Positions 34,866 through 45,985 of a stretch of DNA of 64,000 nt are shown piece by piece. Made by a program: the position numbers and the translations under genes. Source of the stretch: Fremontodendron californicum (lineage: Eukaryota; Streptophyta; Magnoliopsida; Malvales; Malvaceae); the NCBI GenBank assembly GCA_030761205.1, contig JAULJL010000027.1, forward strand, positions 129,001 through 193,000, written 5' to 3'. How positions within the stretch are numbered: the first letter of the stretch is position 1; the number at the start of each line of letters is the position of its first letter. The notes beneath the pieces are model-generated. The model was not told where the DNA came from and did no database searches. It was given only the letters and a program-made list of their open reading frames with translations.

Positions 34866-35194
34866 TGTTAGGTACCAGAGTGACGGAATAGTGTCTCACA
34901 ACTAAAATAAGAGATGAGAAAATAGGAACTGAACACACAAAATTTAACGTGGAAAACCCTCAATGAATAAAGGGAAAAACCACGGGACAAGACTAGAAGA
35001 ATTTCACTATGAGAAAATATTACAACACCTCTCTCTAAATACTAGGAGAGAACAACCTCACAAAGAATATAAGAAAGTATACAAGAGAGGAAGAGATAAT
35101 TCTTGGGATGGTTTTAATACTTCTCCTTAAGGCTCTTTATATAGCCTTCAAGGAGGAACTCTAACAATTCTCCCACCGATGTGGGATTCTAACA
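34866..35194 (-). repeat. 3' LTR of copia element B
   Basis: 329 bp, from TGTTAGGTACCAGAG to GTGGGATTCTAACA on the plus strand. On the element strand it begins TGTTAGAATCCCACATCGG, and a TATA motif (CTATATAAAG) lies near 35138-35147. Confidence 0.97.
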
Positions 35195-35269
35195 ATTCTC
35201 CCACTTGAAGATTTGATTAAACCAATCATATCTTCACACCACTCTTTCTGTCTTGCCATTCCATGTTGC

Positions 35270-38200
35270 TTACGTTTCTGATAGACCATAGGAGGATCGA
35301 CACCAAATAAACTTGTCAGTGTTGATTGGCTTTGTCATAACATCTGCTAGGTTGTCTTTGGTGTGAATCTTTTGCATATCCACACTTCCTTCTTCTACTA
35401 CTTCTCGAACAAAGTGATACTGTATACCTATATGCTTTGTCCTGGAATGAAAGGCTGGATTCCTTGCAATGTGCAAGGCACTCTGACTGTCACAATACAC
35501 AATAATCTTCTGCTGCTTGTGCCCGAGTTCTTCCATTAACCTTTGTATCCATATTGCTTCCTTGCATGCTTGGGTAGCTGCCATGTACTCAGCTTCTGTA
35601 GTAGACAAAGCTACAACAGTCTGTAACTTAGATAACCAGCTTACCGCTCCTCCTGCAAGTGTGAACACATAGCCAGTAGTGGATTTCCTTTTATTAAGAT
35701 CACCTGCAAAATCTGAATCAACATAACCCCTGACAACAAGTTCTGATCCTCCAAAACATAATGCAACATCTGAGGTTCCTTTAATGTATCTAAGGATCCT
35801 CTTAACAACATTCCAATGCTCTCTACCAGGATCTGCCATAAATCGACTGACCGCTCCCACTGCTTGTGCAATGTCTGGTCTTGTACATATCATAGCATAC
35901 ATAAGGCTTCCCACCGCTGATGCATACGGTACTCGAGACATTTCCATCCTCTCTGCTTCATTGCTAGGACTCATACCTGAGGATAATTTACAATTGACAG
36001 GAAGTGGGGTAGATATTGGCTTACAGTCTTGCATGTTGAAGCGTCGCAAGACCTTCCTCAGATAATTCTTTTGAGAAAGCCAAATTTTCCTGTCTTTTCT
36101 GTCTCGGTGAATTTGCATCCCTAAAATCTTGTTTGCGGGTCCCAAGTCCTTCATATCGAACTCCCTAGCCAACTGTGCCTTCAAATCTTGGATTCGATCT
36201 TTGTTGGGGCCTACCACCAACATGTCATCCACATACAACAGCAAAATAATGAAATCATTATCATCAAACCTCTTGTAGTACGTACAATGGTCTGAACTCA
36301 GTCTGTTGTATTCAAGGCTAATTATGAAAGAATCAAATCTCTTGTACCAACATCTGGGCGCCTGCTTTAGACCGTACAGAGATTTGGTCAACCTGCAAAC
36401 CAAGTTCTCTTTGCCTGTTTCAACAAAACCTTCTGGTTGGAGCATATAAATTTCTTCTTTAAGCTCTCCATGTAGAAAAGCCGTCTTTACATCTAGTTGT
36501 TCAAGATGTAAATCAAATGCAGCACACATAGCCAACACTACTCTGATAGTAGTAAGTCTGACAACTGGAGAAAATATCTCGTTGAAGTCAATACCTTCTT
36601 TCTGAGCATATCCTTTTACAACCAATCTAGCACGATATCGTTCTACTTGATCATTGCTATCCCGCTTGATCTTGTAGACCCATTTGTTACCAATGGCTTT
36701 TCTGCCACGTGGTAATTCCACCAGTTCCCATGTCTCGTTCTTGTGAAGAGCTTCAATTTCTTCCTGCATTGCTGTTATCCACAGAGAAGCATCTGGGCTA
36801 CTAGTAGCTTCATGAAAAGTTGATGGCTCTCCATCCTCTGTTAAAAGACAGTATGCAACATTGCTCTCCGTAACATACTCCGTGTGCCAATTTGGAGGCC
36901 TTCTCTCACGAGTTGACCGTCGAACTTCTACAGCCTCGGACTCAACTGGTTCTGGTACCTCATGCTCTGGTTCTGCTTCAGAAGAATCATCTTCTTGAGA
37001 ATTTCTATCCATCTGCACTGTAGCAGTCTCTTTTGAAGTGTTGTCATTTGTTTGCTCACTTTGCAGTTCATTTTCTGCAAAAACTACATCTCTGCTGACA
37101 ACAACCTTGCGGGCAGTGGGATCCCACAGGCGATACCCCTTAACACCGTCAGCATAACCCAAGAATATACATTTTCTGGATTTTGGATCCAGCTTTGTTC
37201 TTTCTTGGGAGTTGTACATCACGTACACAGGACATCCAAACACATGTAGAGAAGAATAATCAGCTGGCTTTCCTTTCCACATCTCCATAGGCGTCTTCAA
37301 ACCAATCGCCGTTGATGGTGATCGATTTATCACATAACAGGTGGTTTTGACTGCTTCTGCCCAGAAAGATTTGGCCAATCCCGCTGTTCTCAGCATGGCT
37401 CTTGTTCTATCTAGGAGAGTTCTGTTCATCCGCTCTGCTACACCATTCTGTTGAGGCGTATGTGCAACCGTGAATTGTCTCATAATACCCTCTTTCTTAC
37501 AGAATGCTAGAAAGTTACCGTCTACATATTCTCCTCCATTGTCTGTCCTCAAGCACTTGATTCTTTTCCCAGTTTCAAGCTCTACTTGTGCTTTGAACTC
37601 CTTGAATACTGGAAACACATCAGACTTCTTCTTGATTGGGTACACCCATAATCTCCTGGAATAGTCATCAATGAATGATACAAAATACTTTGCTCCACCC
37701 AGGGATATTTCTGGTGACTCCCACACATCAGAATGGATTAAGTCCAGTATGTGTTTGCTTCTTGTAGTTACTTTAGCAAACTTCAATCTATGCTGCTTGC
37801 TTATCACACAGTGCTCACAGAAAGGTAAATTGACCATCTTGAGCCCGGGCAGGAGATTGCGTTCTGCAAGGACTTTCAAGCCTCGCTCTGACATATGGCC
37901 TAATCTGCGATGCCACATCATCGTCGTTTCTTCTTGGCTGGCTGCTGCAACTGATGCATCTGCCTCTTGCAACGTCTCTCCCAAAAGCATGTATAGATTG
38001 CTTGTGATCTTCTCTGCTTTCATCACCACAAGGTTTCCTTTCACTACTTTCAATATTCCACATTCAGTGTGGATCTTGCACCCGAGGTCATCCAATTGTC
38101 CAATTGACAATAAGTTCTTCTTTAAGCCCTTCACATGTCGTACCCCTTGAATTTTGCGAACAGTACCATCATGCATTTTTAATCTGACGGTACCGACTCC

Positions 38201-39190
38201 AGCAATATCTAAGGCGTGATCATTTCCCATGAACACAGATCCTTCCGAAATAGGTTCATAAGTGCAAAACCAATCTCGGTGTGGAGTCATGTGCCATGTC
38301 GCACCTGAATCCATTATCCAGACATCATTGAGTTTCTTTCCGCCTTTAGAACTAGTTGCTGCTTCACTATACAAGATTTCTCCATCATCTGAGGTACTTG
38401 CAACACAATCTTGGGAGGTTGATGTTTCAGAATTCTTTTCTCCACCCTTCTTATTATGCCAACACTCCTTCTTCGAGTGCCCTCTCATGCCACAATTGTA
38501 GCATTTAAGATTCTTCCTTCTTCGAGATTTTGATCTACCATGATTCTGACTCCCACTGGAGCCACGTTCTGTTGATCTGCCTCTCATCACCGTTAAAGCC
38601 TCTGCTTGCTTTGAACTTTCTGACCTTTCCTCCTTATTCTTGCGCCTGGATTCTTCTTCAAGAATAGCACCGGCAACATCATCAAAGTGAAGAGAGTCAC
38701 TGACATTGTTATTTGTGATGTTGATGATGAGTTGATCATACGAATCTGGTAAACTCTGAAGTAGAAGTTCCGCACGTTCATTTTCCGCTATTTTGAAATC
38801 TGATGCTGTGAGTTGAGCAAATAGCGTATTCAGAGTGTTGATGTGATCCGTTACCGACGTGGATTCACTCATTCGAAGAGTGTAGAGTTTCCTCTTCAAG
38901 AATATTCTGGTGTGAAGTGACTTCACCTCGTACAATTTGTTTAGAACATCCCAAATCTCCTTTGCAGTCTTCTTCTCTGCAACACTTGACAAAACTGAAT
39001 CCGCCATTGCTAGGTGCAGATTGGCAACAACATTGTCATCCTTCTCTTTCCACTTTTCATCAGTCATTCCTGTGGGTCTACTTTCAATTGCTTCTAGACA
39101 ATTATCCTTCCTCAAAATTGCTCTTATCTTCAATTTCCACAAGGAGAAATTTCTCCCACTGAACTTCTCTATCTCGAATTTTGCTGCCAT
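35270..39190 (-). CDS. Copia gag-pol polyprotein, 1306 aa, intact
   Basis: ATG at 39190 (MAAKFEIEKFSGRNFSLWKL). Domains in order: UBN2-type Gag (about 1-200); CCHC knuckle CYNCGMRGHSKKEC (about 230); protease DSGATWHM (about 295); integrase zinc region HRRLGHMSERGL...CEHC (about 425-460); catalytic core with HSDVWE, FIDDYSRRLW and RTDNGGEY, then PQQNGVAERMNRTL; RT with QLDVKTAFLHGELKEEIYM, LYGLKQAPRCWY and the active-site YVDD; RNase H with DSDFAGDLNKRKSTTGY, STTEAEYMA and CDSQSALHIARNPAFHSRTK. Every expected catalytic residue is visible. Length fits a Tnt1-class element. It would make all proteins for reverse transcription and integration. Nothing in it is host-derived. Confidence 0.97.
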   Translation of the reverse strand: MAAKFEIEKFSGRNFSLWKLKIRAILRKDNCLEAIESRPTGMTDEKWKEKDDNVVANLHLAMADSVLSSVAEKKTAKEIWDVLNKLYEVKSLHTRIFLKRKLYTLRMSESTSVTDHINTLNTLFAQLTASDFKIAENERAELLLQSLPDSYDQLIINITNNNVSDSLHFDDVAGAILEEESRRKNKEERSESSKQAEALTVMRGRSTERGSSGSQNHGRSKSRRRKNLKCYNCGMRGHSKKECWHNKKGGEKNSETSTSQDCVASTSDDGEILYSEAATSSKGGKKLNDVWIMDSGATWHMTPHRDWFCTYEPISEGSVFMGNDHALDIAGVGTVRLKMHDGTVRKIQGVRHVKGLKKNLLSIGQLDDLGCKIHTECGILKVVKGNLVVMKAEKITSNLYMLLGETLQEADASVAAASQEETTMMWHRRLGHMSERGLKVLAERNLLPGLKMVNLPFCEHCVISKQHRLKFAKVTTRSKHILDLIHSDVWESPEISLGGAKYFVSFIDDYSRRLWVYPIKKKSDVFPVFKEFKAQVELETGKRIKCLRTDNGGEYVDGNFLAFCKKEGIMRQFTVAHTPQQNGVAERMNRTLLDRTRAMLRTAGLAKSFWAEAVKTTCYVINRSPSTAIGLKTPMEMWKGKPADYSSLHVFGCPVYVMYNSQERTKLDPKSRKCIFLGYADGVKGYRLWDPTARKVVVSRDVVFAENELQSEQTNDNTSKETATVQMDRNSQEDDSSEAEPEHEVPEPVESEAVEVRRSTRERRPPNWHTEYVTESNVAYCLLTEDGEPSTFHEATSSPDASLWITAMQEEIEALHKNETWELVELPRGRKAIGNKWVYKIKRDSNDQVERYRARLVVKGYAQKEGIDFNEIFSPVVRLTTIRVVLAMCAAFDLHLEQLDVKTAFLHGELKEEIYMLQPEGFVETGKENLVCRLTKSLYGLKQAPRCWYKRFDSFIISLEYNRLSSDHCTYYKRFDDNDFIILLLYVDDMLVVGPNKDRIQDLKAQLAREFDMKDLGPANKILGMQIHRDRKDRKIWLSQKNYLRKVLRRFNMQDCKPISTPLPVNCKLSSGMSPSNEAERMEMSRVPYASAVGSLMYAMICTRPDIAQAVGAVSRFMADPGREHWNVVKRILRYIKGTSDVALCFGGSELVVRGYVDSDFAGDLNKRKSTTGYVFTLAGGAVSWLSKLQTVVALSTTEAEYMAATQACKEAIWIQRLMEELGHKQQKIIVYCDSQSALHIARNPAFHSRTKHIGIQYHFVREVVEEGSVDMQKIHTKDNLADVMTKPINTDKFIWCRSSYGLSET

Positions 39191-39218
39191 GGTTGTACAC
39201 GAACTGAAGCGAGTTACA

Positions 39219-39692
39219 CTATTTCACCGTGAATAGTACCGTATACGTGAACAGTATTGTACGTATGTCGTACACTAGAACAAATCCAGTATACGTTAAC
39301 AATTACTGCAAAAGTATACAACCACACGTATGAATAGTAACCGTATCTGTGAATAGTGACCGTATACTGGAATAGTGACCGTATACTGGAATAGTGACCG
39401 TATACTGCAACAGTGACCGTATACTGGAACAGTGACCGTAGCCCGTGAATAGTGCACCAGGTAGGTTCCCAGGAAAGAGAGGTGGGTCACTGATAGACAC
39501 ACTTAAATACCAAGTCTTTCCTAGCCAGAACTTCCCTAGACACTTTCACACTACCACACTTTATTTCCAGCAACAAGAATAATTCTTTTCTGATGTGGAA
39601 GATCAGACAATACTGCAACCACAGAGCATACTAAGAACCAACACTTTCACTGCAGCGGAATAAGGACCACGAACCAATGGCTCTGATACCAC
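39219..39692 (-). other. 5' leader of copia element B, shared with element A
   Basis: It carries the tRNA-Met primer-binding site and four copies of a 19-bp unit (GTGACCGTATACTGGAATA type, about 39356-39435). Element A has one such copy. Outside this expansion the two leaders look identical over about 415 bp, including the PBS, while the LTRs abutting them are unrelated. Confidence 0.9.
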
Positions 39693-40021
39693 TGTTAGGT
39701 ACCAGAGTGACGGAATAGTGTCTCACAACTAAAATAAGAGATGAGAAAATAGGAACTGAACACACAAAATTTAACGTGGAAAACCCTCAATGAATAAAGG
39801 GAAAAACCACGGGACAAGACTAGAAGAATTTCACTATGAGAAAATATTACAACACCTCTCTCTAAATACTAGGAGAGAACAACCTCACAAAGAATATAAG
39901 AAAGTATACAAGAGAGGAAGAGATAATTCTTGGGATGGTTTTAATACTTCTCCTTAAGGCTCTTTATATAGCCTTCAAGGAGGAACTCTAACAATTCTCC
40001 CACCGATGTGGGATTCTAACA
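39693..40021 (-). repeat. 5' LTR of copia element B
   Basis: 329 bp, the same sequence as 34866-35194 with no visible difference. It is followed by the CAAAA target duplication. Confidence 0.97.
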
Positions 40022-40043
40022 CAAAAAATAACACGAATACATA

Positions 40044-40330
40044 TTTTTTTTTTCCTTTCCTTTCCTTTCTTTTCTTTACTTTACTTTCCTTTCCTTTCTT
40101 TCTTTTTCCCTTCTTTTCTTCCTTTCCTTCCTAATTAAAAAAAAAAAAATTAAAATACCCAAACTAATCCCTTTTAACTTTCTTAATACCTATATTGTCA
40201 ATCAACTTTTAATCTAAAATCTCAGAGAGAGCTTCTCTCATTGCATTTGGAGTTAGTTTTTATATACTGTTATAGATTATAGATTAATTCATATACTTCT
40301 CAGCTCAGTTCCATGCTCTCTAATGATTCC

Positions 40331-40380
<50 letters not shown>
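40044..40380. repeat. Pyrimidine tract and (TA)n microsatellite
   Basis: TTTCC/TTTCT repeats run from about 40044 to 40131, and a (TA)n tract spans about 40338-40380. No gene. Confidence 0.85.
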
Positions 40381-40382
<2 letters not shown>

Positions 40383-40657
40383 TGCCGGCCCTAACGCTAA
40401 ATACAACACTACAAGGTCAACAAATTCGTTGTATTTTTTTTTTTTTTTTTTAACTTCTTAAAATATTTATGTGGATCGTGGGAGCGAGTTTGGAATAAAC
40501 CATCCATTCATAACCTAAGTGAATAAGAATGATAATGGAGCGAGACGGAGAGAAAAATTGTTTATCTATTTTCATTTTATTTTTGGATGAATGTTGAAAA
40601 ATTCTACTTTCATGGATGTGAGTTATATTCGTAACCACTCCATGATACTCTATTTTA

Positions 40658-41193
40658 GGTCAAAATATTTGGAAAGTCCTTATACTATATCATCTAATGC
40701 AAATTAATCTCTCTATTATAAAATTGAGTAATTTAGTCTCTATACTTTTAAAATTGAAACAAAAAGATAAAATCACTAACTAGTGTAACGAAAACTATTA
40801 AAAAAGCTGACGTGGTATTTAACCTTGTGTTTATTTGATGATATGACACCAATAAAATATATTTTAAGCTGACGTGGATAAAATAACAAACTAAGTTGAC
40901 AAAAAATAATTTGATGTGTCATTTTTGACAACTTAGTTTGTTATTTTGTCCATGTCAGCTTAAAATAATATATTTTATTGGTACTGCGTCAGCATTTGAC
41001 ATCCAAGTCATCAAATAAATACATGGTTAAATACCACGTCAGTTTTTTTTTACAGTTTCTGTTACACTTGTCAGTGATTTTATCTTTTAGCTTCAATTTT
41101 AAAAGTGTAGGGACTAAATTATCCAGTTTTATAGTAGATAGACTAATTTGCACTAGATGATATAGTACAGAGACTTTATAGGTATTTTGACCC
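40658..41193. mobile_element. Foldback MITE, nearly full-length palindrome (~536 bp)
   Basis: The left half, from GGTCAAAATATTTGG, pairs with the right half, which ends ATAGGTATTTTGACC. Paired words include TACTATATCATCTA, TTTTAAAATTGA, GATAAAATCACT, CTGACGTGGTATTTAACC and CAAACTAAGTTG, in mirrored order on both sides of a centre near 40915-40920. Arms of about 250 bp leave almost no loop. Termini of the GGTCAAAATA type suggest a non-autonomous DNA transposon. The target duplication is unclear. Confidence 0.85.
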
Positions 41194-41284
41194 TCCATTT
41201 CGCTACACTCAAATTTTTATTAATTATTTTTAACTTAATCGTAAAAAGTTATATTATAATTTATTTATGAACATGATTTTAGTA

Positions 41285-43080
41285 TATAAAATTCTTTAAT
41301 ATATATAATATACATATATATATATACTAAAAGTATATATATAAATATTAGTATATATATGATTTTAATATATATATTTAATATATATACTAAAAATATA
41401 ACATAAAATATAAAATATTTTGAGGGGTAAGATAATAATTTCAAATGACGAGACGAGACGGAGCGGAACAATCATTTACTAAAATCACCCTTCGCTCCCG
41501 TTTTTCAAAAAAAAAAACTTTTTCATTTGAAATGGACCGATGCGAAATCTATTGATCGAATTTTGCCATCTTATGAATGAGTGATATCATTCTAAAAGAT
41601 GTATTTGTGTATTCAATAATCCTCTCCAATAATGCAAATAATTAAAATATAATACTACTTGCGTTTAATCAATTAGATTTTTACACGTTCACAATATGAC
41701 TGAAAATGAAAAACATAAAAATAAATTTTGAAACATAAAAATTCTTTAATATATATAATATACATATATATATACTAAAAGTATATAAATAAATATTACT
41801 ATATATATGATTTTAATATATATATCTAATATATATACTAAAAATATAAGATAAAATATAAAATATTTTGAGAGGTAAGATAGTAATTTCAAATGGCGAG
41901 ACGAGGCGGAGCAGAACAATCATTTACTAAAATCACCCTTCGCTCCCGCTTTTAAAAAAATATATTTTCATTTGAAACGGACCGATGCGAAATCTATTGA
42001 TCGAATTTTGCCATCTTACGAATGAGTGATATCATTCTAAAAGATGAATTCGTGTATTCAATAATCCTCTCCAATAATGCAAATAATTAAAATATAATAC
42101 TACTTGCGTTTAATCAATTAGATTTTTACACGTTCACAATATGATTGAAAATGAAAAACATAAAAATAATTTTTGAAACATAAAAATTCTTTAATATATA
42201 TAATATACATATATATACTAAAAGTATATATATATATATATATAAATATTAGTATATATATGATTTTAATATATATATTTAATATATATACTAAAAATAT
42301 AAGATAAATTATAAAATATTTTGAGAGGTAAGATAGTAATTTCAAATGGCGAGACTAGGCGGAGCGGAACAATCATTTACTAAAATCACCCTTCGCTCCC
42401 GCTTTTCAAAAAAAAAAAACTTTCCATTTGAAACGGATCGTTGCAAAATCTATTGATCGAATTTTGCCATCTTATGAATGAGTGATATCATTCTAAAAGA
42501 TGAATTTGTGTATTCAATAATCCTCTCCAATAATGCAAATAATTAAAATATAATACTACTTGCGTTTAATCAATTAGATTTTTACACGTTCACAATATGA
42601 CTGAAAATGAAAAACATAAAAATAATTTTTGAAACATAAAAAATCTTTAATATATATAATATACATATATATACTAAAAGTATATATATAAATATTAGTA
42701 TATATATGATTTTAATATATATCTAATATATATACTAAAAATATAATATAAAATATAAAATATTTTGAGGGGTAAGATAGTAATTTCAAATGGCAAGACG
42801 AGGCGGAGCGGAACAATCATTTACTAAAATCACCCCTTCGCTCCCGCTTTTTAAAAAAAAACTTTTCATTTGAAACGGATTGATGCGAAATCTATTGATC
42901 GAATTTTGCCATCTTATGAATGAGTGATATCATTCTAAAAGATGAATTTGTGTATTCAATAATCCTCTCCAATAATGCAAATAATTAAAATATAATACTA
43001 CTTGCATTTAATCAATTAGATTTTTACACGTTTACAATATGATTAAAAAATGAAAAATATAAAAATAATTTTTGAAAGAA
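41285..43080. repeat. Four tandem ~450-bp satellite-like units
   Basis: AATTCTTTAATATATATAAT (or a one-base variant) starts units at about 41290, 41740, 42185 and 42640, and the last unit ends near 43080. Each unit has a TA-rich half, then GAGACGAGGCGGAGCGG, ACCCTTCGCTCCCGC, TCTATTGATCGAATTTTGCC and ACTACTTGCGTTTAATC. Copies are about 90% or more alike by eye, with length change mainly in the TA tracts and A-runs. Confidence 0.93.
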
Positions 43081-43974
43081 AGAGAAAAAAAATTATATGA
43101 TGATTGAGTAAATATTTTTTTAAATATGTGAAATAAAATAAATTTAAAAAAAAAAATTACAAGTGAACACAACGTTACTCAAGTAGCGTCCATTGGCATT
43201 TTGGGCCCATCCAAAGTCCATTACTCAAATGATTAAATTGGGAAAGATGAGAAATTTGACTTTTTGCTAATTAATCATCAACTCCTATATCTATGGGATT
43301 TTTTATTTTGTTCAAACCAGAATCTTAGATTTTGATTTTTTGAATGATCAATAACGAAATACAAAAGATATTACTAGTAGTACTATGTAGGTGTGTTCAT
43401 ATTCTATTTTAACAAAATTAATCGATGAAACCGATTTGAATTAATTTTAATTGATTATCGAAAGAAAAACTTTTATATTTGGTTAATTGAATTAATTAAA
43501 AATTTAATTCAGATAAATAAATATTATATTTTAATCTTGGGACGATTTTTTTAAGTTTATATTATTAGAACTTAGAAACTCTTAACATATTATGGATATA
43601 TTTTAGTTTTTTATTTGAATATTTGTTTGAATGATTCTATTTATATTTTATTTAAATTATAAAATATTAAGAGTTTTAAGATATAATTTAATTTAAATGA
43701 ATGTTGGTACATTCGTCTAACCAAATTAATCAAATTTAATTTAGTTGGTTAAATTTTAAAATTACTAAATTCAATTTGATTAATGAAAATAAAATAAATA
43801 GATTAATTCAGTTTTGATATTTAGGTTCGAAATTAATGTAAGAGATGCAACGAACCCCTTTCCTTAGTACTAGTAGGTAGTATGTAGGGGGGGAGTTCTA
43901 CCGTAAGTTTCTTACGGTAAGGTTGTGGTAAGCTCCAAATTGGGAAACCTGAGTAGCAGGTTATCAGGTCACAA
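43081..43974. other. AT-rich spacer with a short hairpin
   Basis: No gene. At 43899-43919 there is a perfect 9-bp inverted repeat (TACCGTAAG, loop TTT, CTTACGGTA) about 55-75 bp before the minisatellite. This may be a terminal structure of a mobile element that carries the array, but no matching end was found beyond 45990. Confidence 0.5.
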
Positions 43975-45985
43975 TTTTTTACATATGCACTTGATAAATT
44001 ACATATCAACTTGGACGAATTACATATAAAACATGAAAAATTACATATCAACTTGAGAAATTGAAAAATTACATATGGACTTGATAAATTACATATGAAC
44101 TTGAAAAATTACATATGAAAAATTACATATGGACATGGAAAATTACATATGAACTTGGAGAATTACATATGGACTTGATAAATTACATATGAACTTGAGA
44201 AATTCCCGAATTACATATGGACATGGACAATTACATATGAACTTGGAGAATTACATATGGACTTGATAAATTACATATGAACTTGAGAAATTCCGGAATT
44301 ACATATGGACATGGAAAATTACATATGAACTTGGAAAATTACATATGGACTTGATAAATTACATATGAACTTGAGAAATTCCGGAATTACATATGGACAT
44401 GGACAATTACATATGAACTTGGAGAATTACATATGAACTTGATAAATTACATATGAACTTGAGAAATTCCGGAATTACATATGGACATGGAAAATTACAT
44501 ATGAACTTGGAAAATTACATATGGACTTGATAAATTACATATGAACTTGAGAAATTTCGGAATTACATATGGACATGGACAATTACATATGAACTTGGAG
44601 AATTACATATGGACTTGATAAATTACATATGAACTTGAGAAATTCCAGAATTACATATGGACATGAGAAATTACATATGAACTTGGAGAATTACATATGG
44701 ACTTGATAAATTACATATGAACTTGAGAAATTCCCGAATTACATATGGACATGGAAAATTACATATGAACTTGGAGAATTACATATGGACTTGATAAATT
44801 ACATATGAACTTGAGAAATTCCCTAATTACATATGGACATGGGAAATTACATATGAACTTGGAGAATTACATATGGACTTGATAAATTACGTATGAACTT
44901 GAGAAATTCCGGAATTACATATGGACATGGACAATTACATATGAACTTGGAGAATTACATATGGACTTGATAAATTACATATGAACTTGAGAAATTCCCG
45001 AATTACATATGGACATGGGAAATTACATATGAACTTGGAGAATTACATATGGACTTGATAAATTACATATGAACTTGAGAAATTCCCGAATTACATATGG
45101 ACATAGAAAATTACATATGAACTTGGAGAATTACATATAGACTTGATAAATTACATATGAACTTGAGAAATTCCCGAATTACATATGGACATGGAAAATT
45201 ACATATGATCTTGAAGAATTACATATGGACTTGATAAATTACATATGAACTTGAGAAATTCCCGAATTACATATGGACATGGGAAATTACATATGAACTT
45301 GGAGAATTACATATGGACTTGATAAATTACATATGAACTTGAGAAATTCCGGAATTACATATGGACATGGGAAATTACATATGAACTTGGAGAATTACAT
45401 ATGGACTTGATAAATTACATATGAACTTGAGAAATTCCCGAATTACATATGGACATGGGAAATTACATATGAACTTGGAGAATTACATATGGACTTGATA
45501 AATTACATATGAACTTGAGAAATTCCCGAATTACATATGGACATGGAAAATTACATATGAACTTGGAGAATTACATATGGACTTGATAAATTACATATGA
45601 ACTTGAGAAATTCCCGAATTACATATGGACATGGGAAATTACATATGAACTTGGAGAATTACATATGGACTTGATAAATTACATATGAACTTGAGAAATT
45701 CCCGAATTACATATGGACATGGAAAATTACATATGAACTTGGAGAATTACATATGGACTTGATAAATTACATATGAACTTGAGAAATTCCCGAATTACAT
45801 ATGGACATGGGAAATTACATATGAACTTGGAGAATTACATATGGACTTGATAAATTACGTATGAACTTGAGAAATTCCCGAATTACATATGGACATGGGA
45901 AATTACATATGAACTTGGAGAATTACATATGGACTTGATAAATTACATATGAACTTGAGAAATTCCCGAATTACATATAAATATA
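43975..45985. repeat. CATATG minisatellite with an 88-bp higher-order unit
   Basis: Over 2 kb of tandem repeats. The basic subunit is about 20 bp, AATTACATATG(G/A)ACTTGG. Four variants form an 88-bp unit in fixed order: one with GGACATGGGA, one with GAACTTGGAG, one with GGACTTGATA, and a 28-bp one with GAACTTGAGAAATTCCCG. The AAATTCC junction recurs about every 88 bp from about 44201 to 45966, giving about 21 units. The left flank (43975-44200) has less ordered subunits, as expected of an array edge. Nearly every subunit holds CATATG (an NdeI site and a CANNTG E-box). Stops occur in every frame, so it is not coding. Confidence 0.97.

Larger units (their letters stand above)
34861..40026 (-). 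mobile_element. Ty1/copia element B: complete, identical LTRs, intact polyprotein
   Basis: The element occupies 34866-40021 (5156 bp) and is flanked by the 5-bp duplication CAAAA (34861-34865 and 40022-40026). Both LTRs are 329 bp and I see no difference between them. The primer-binding site sits next to the 5' LTR and a purine-rich primer (CAAGTGGGAGAAT) next to the 3' LTR. One uninterrupted 1306-codon frame lies inside. All hallmarks of a recently inserted, potentially active copy are present. Confidence 0.97.

Noticed and set aside
37671..38150. 159-codon plus-strand frame opposite element B
   Set aside because: Antisense shadow of the intact polyprotein.
39296..39502. Frames in the leader of element B reading PVYGH/SIRSL repeats
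   Set aside because: They arise from the 19-bp leader repeats; the leader is upstream of the Gag ATG and shared as DNA, with no sign of coding constraint.
43975..45985. CRISPR-like direct repeat array
   Set aside because: The spacers are themselves repeats, there are no cas genes, and the context is a plant nuclear genome; it is a minisatellite.
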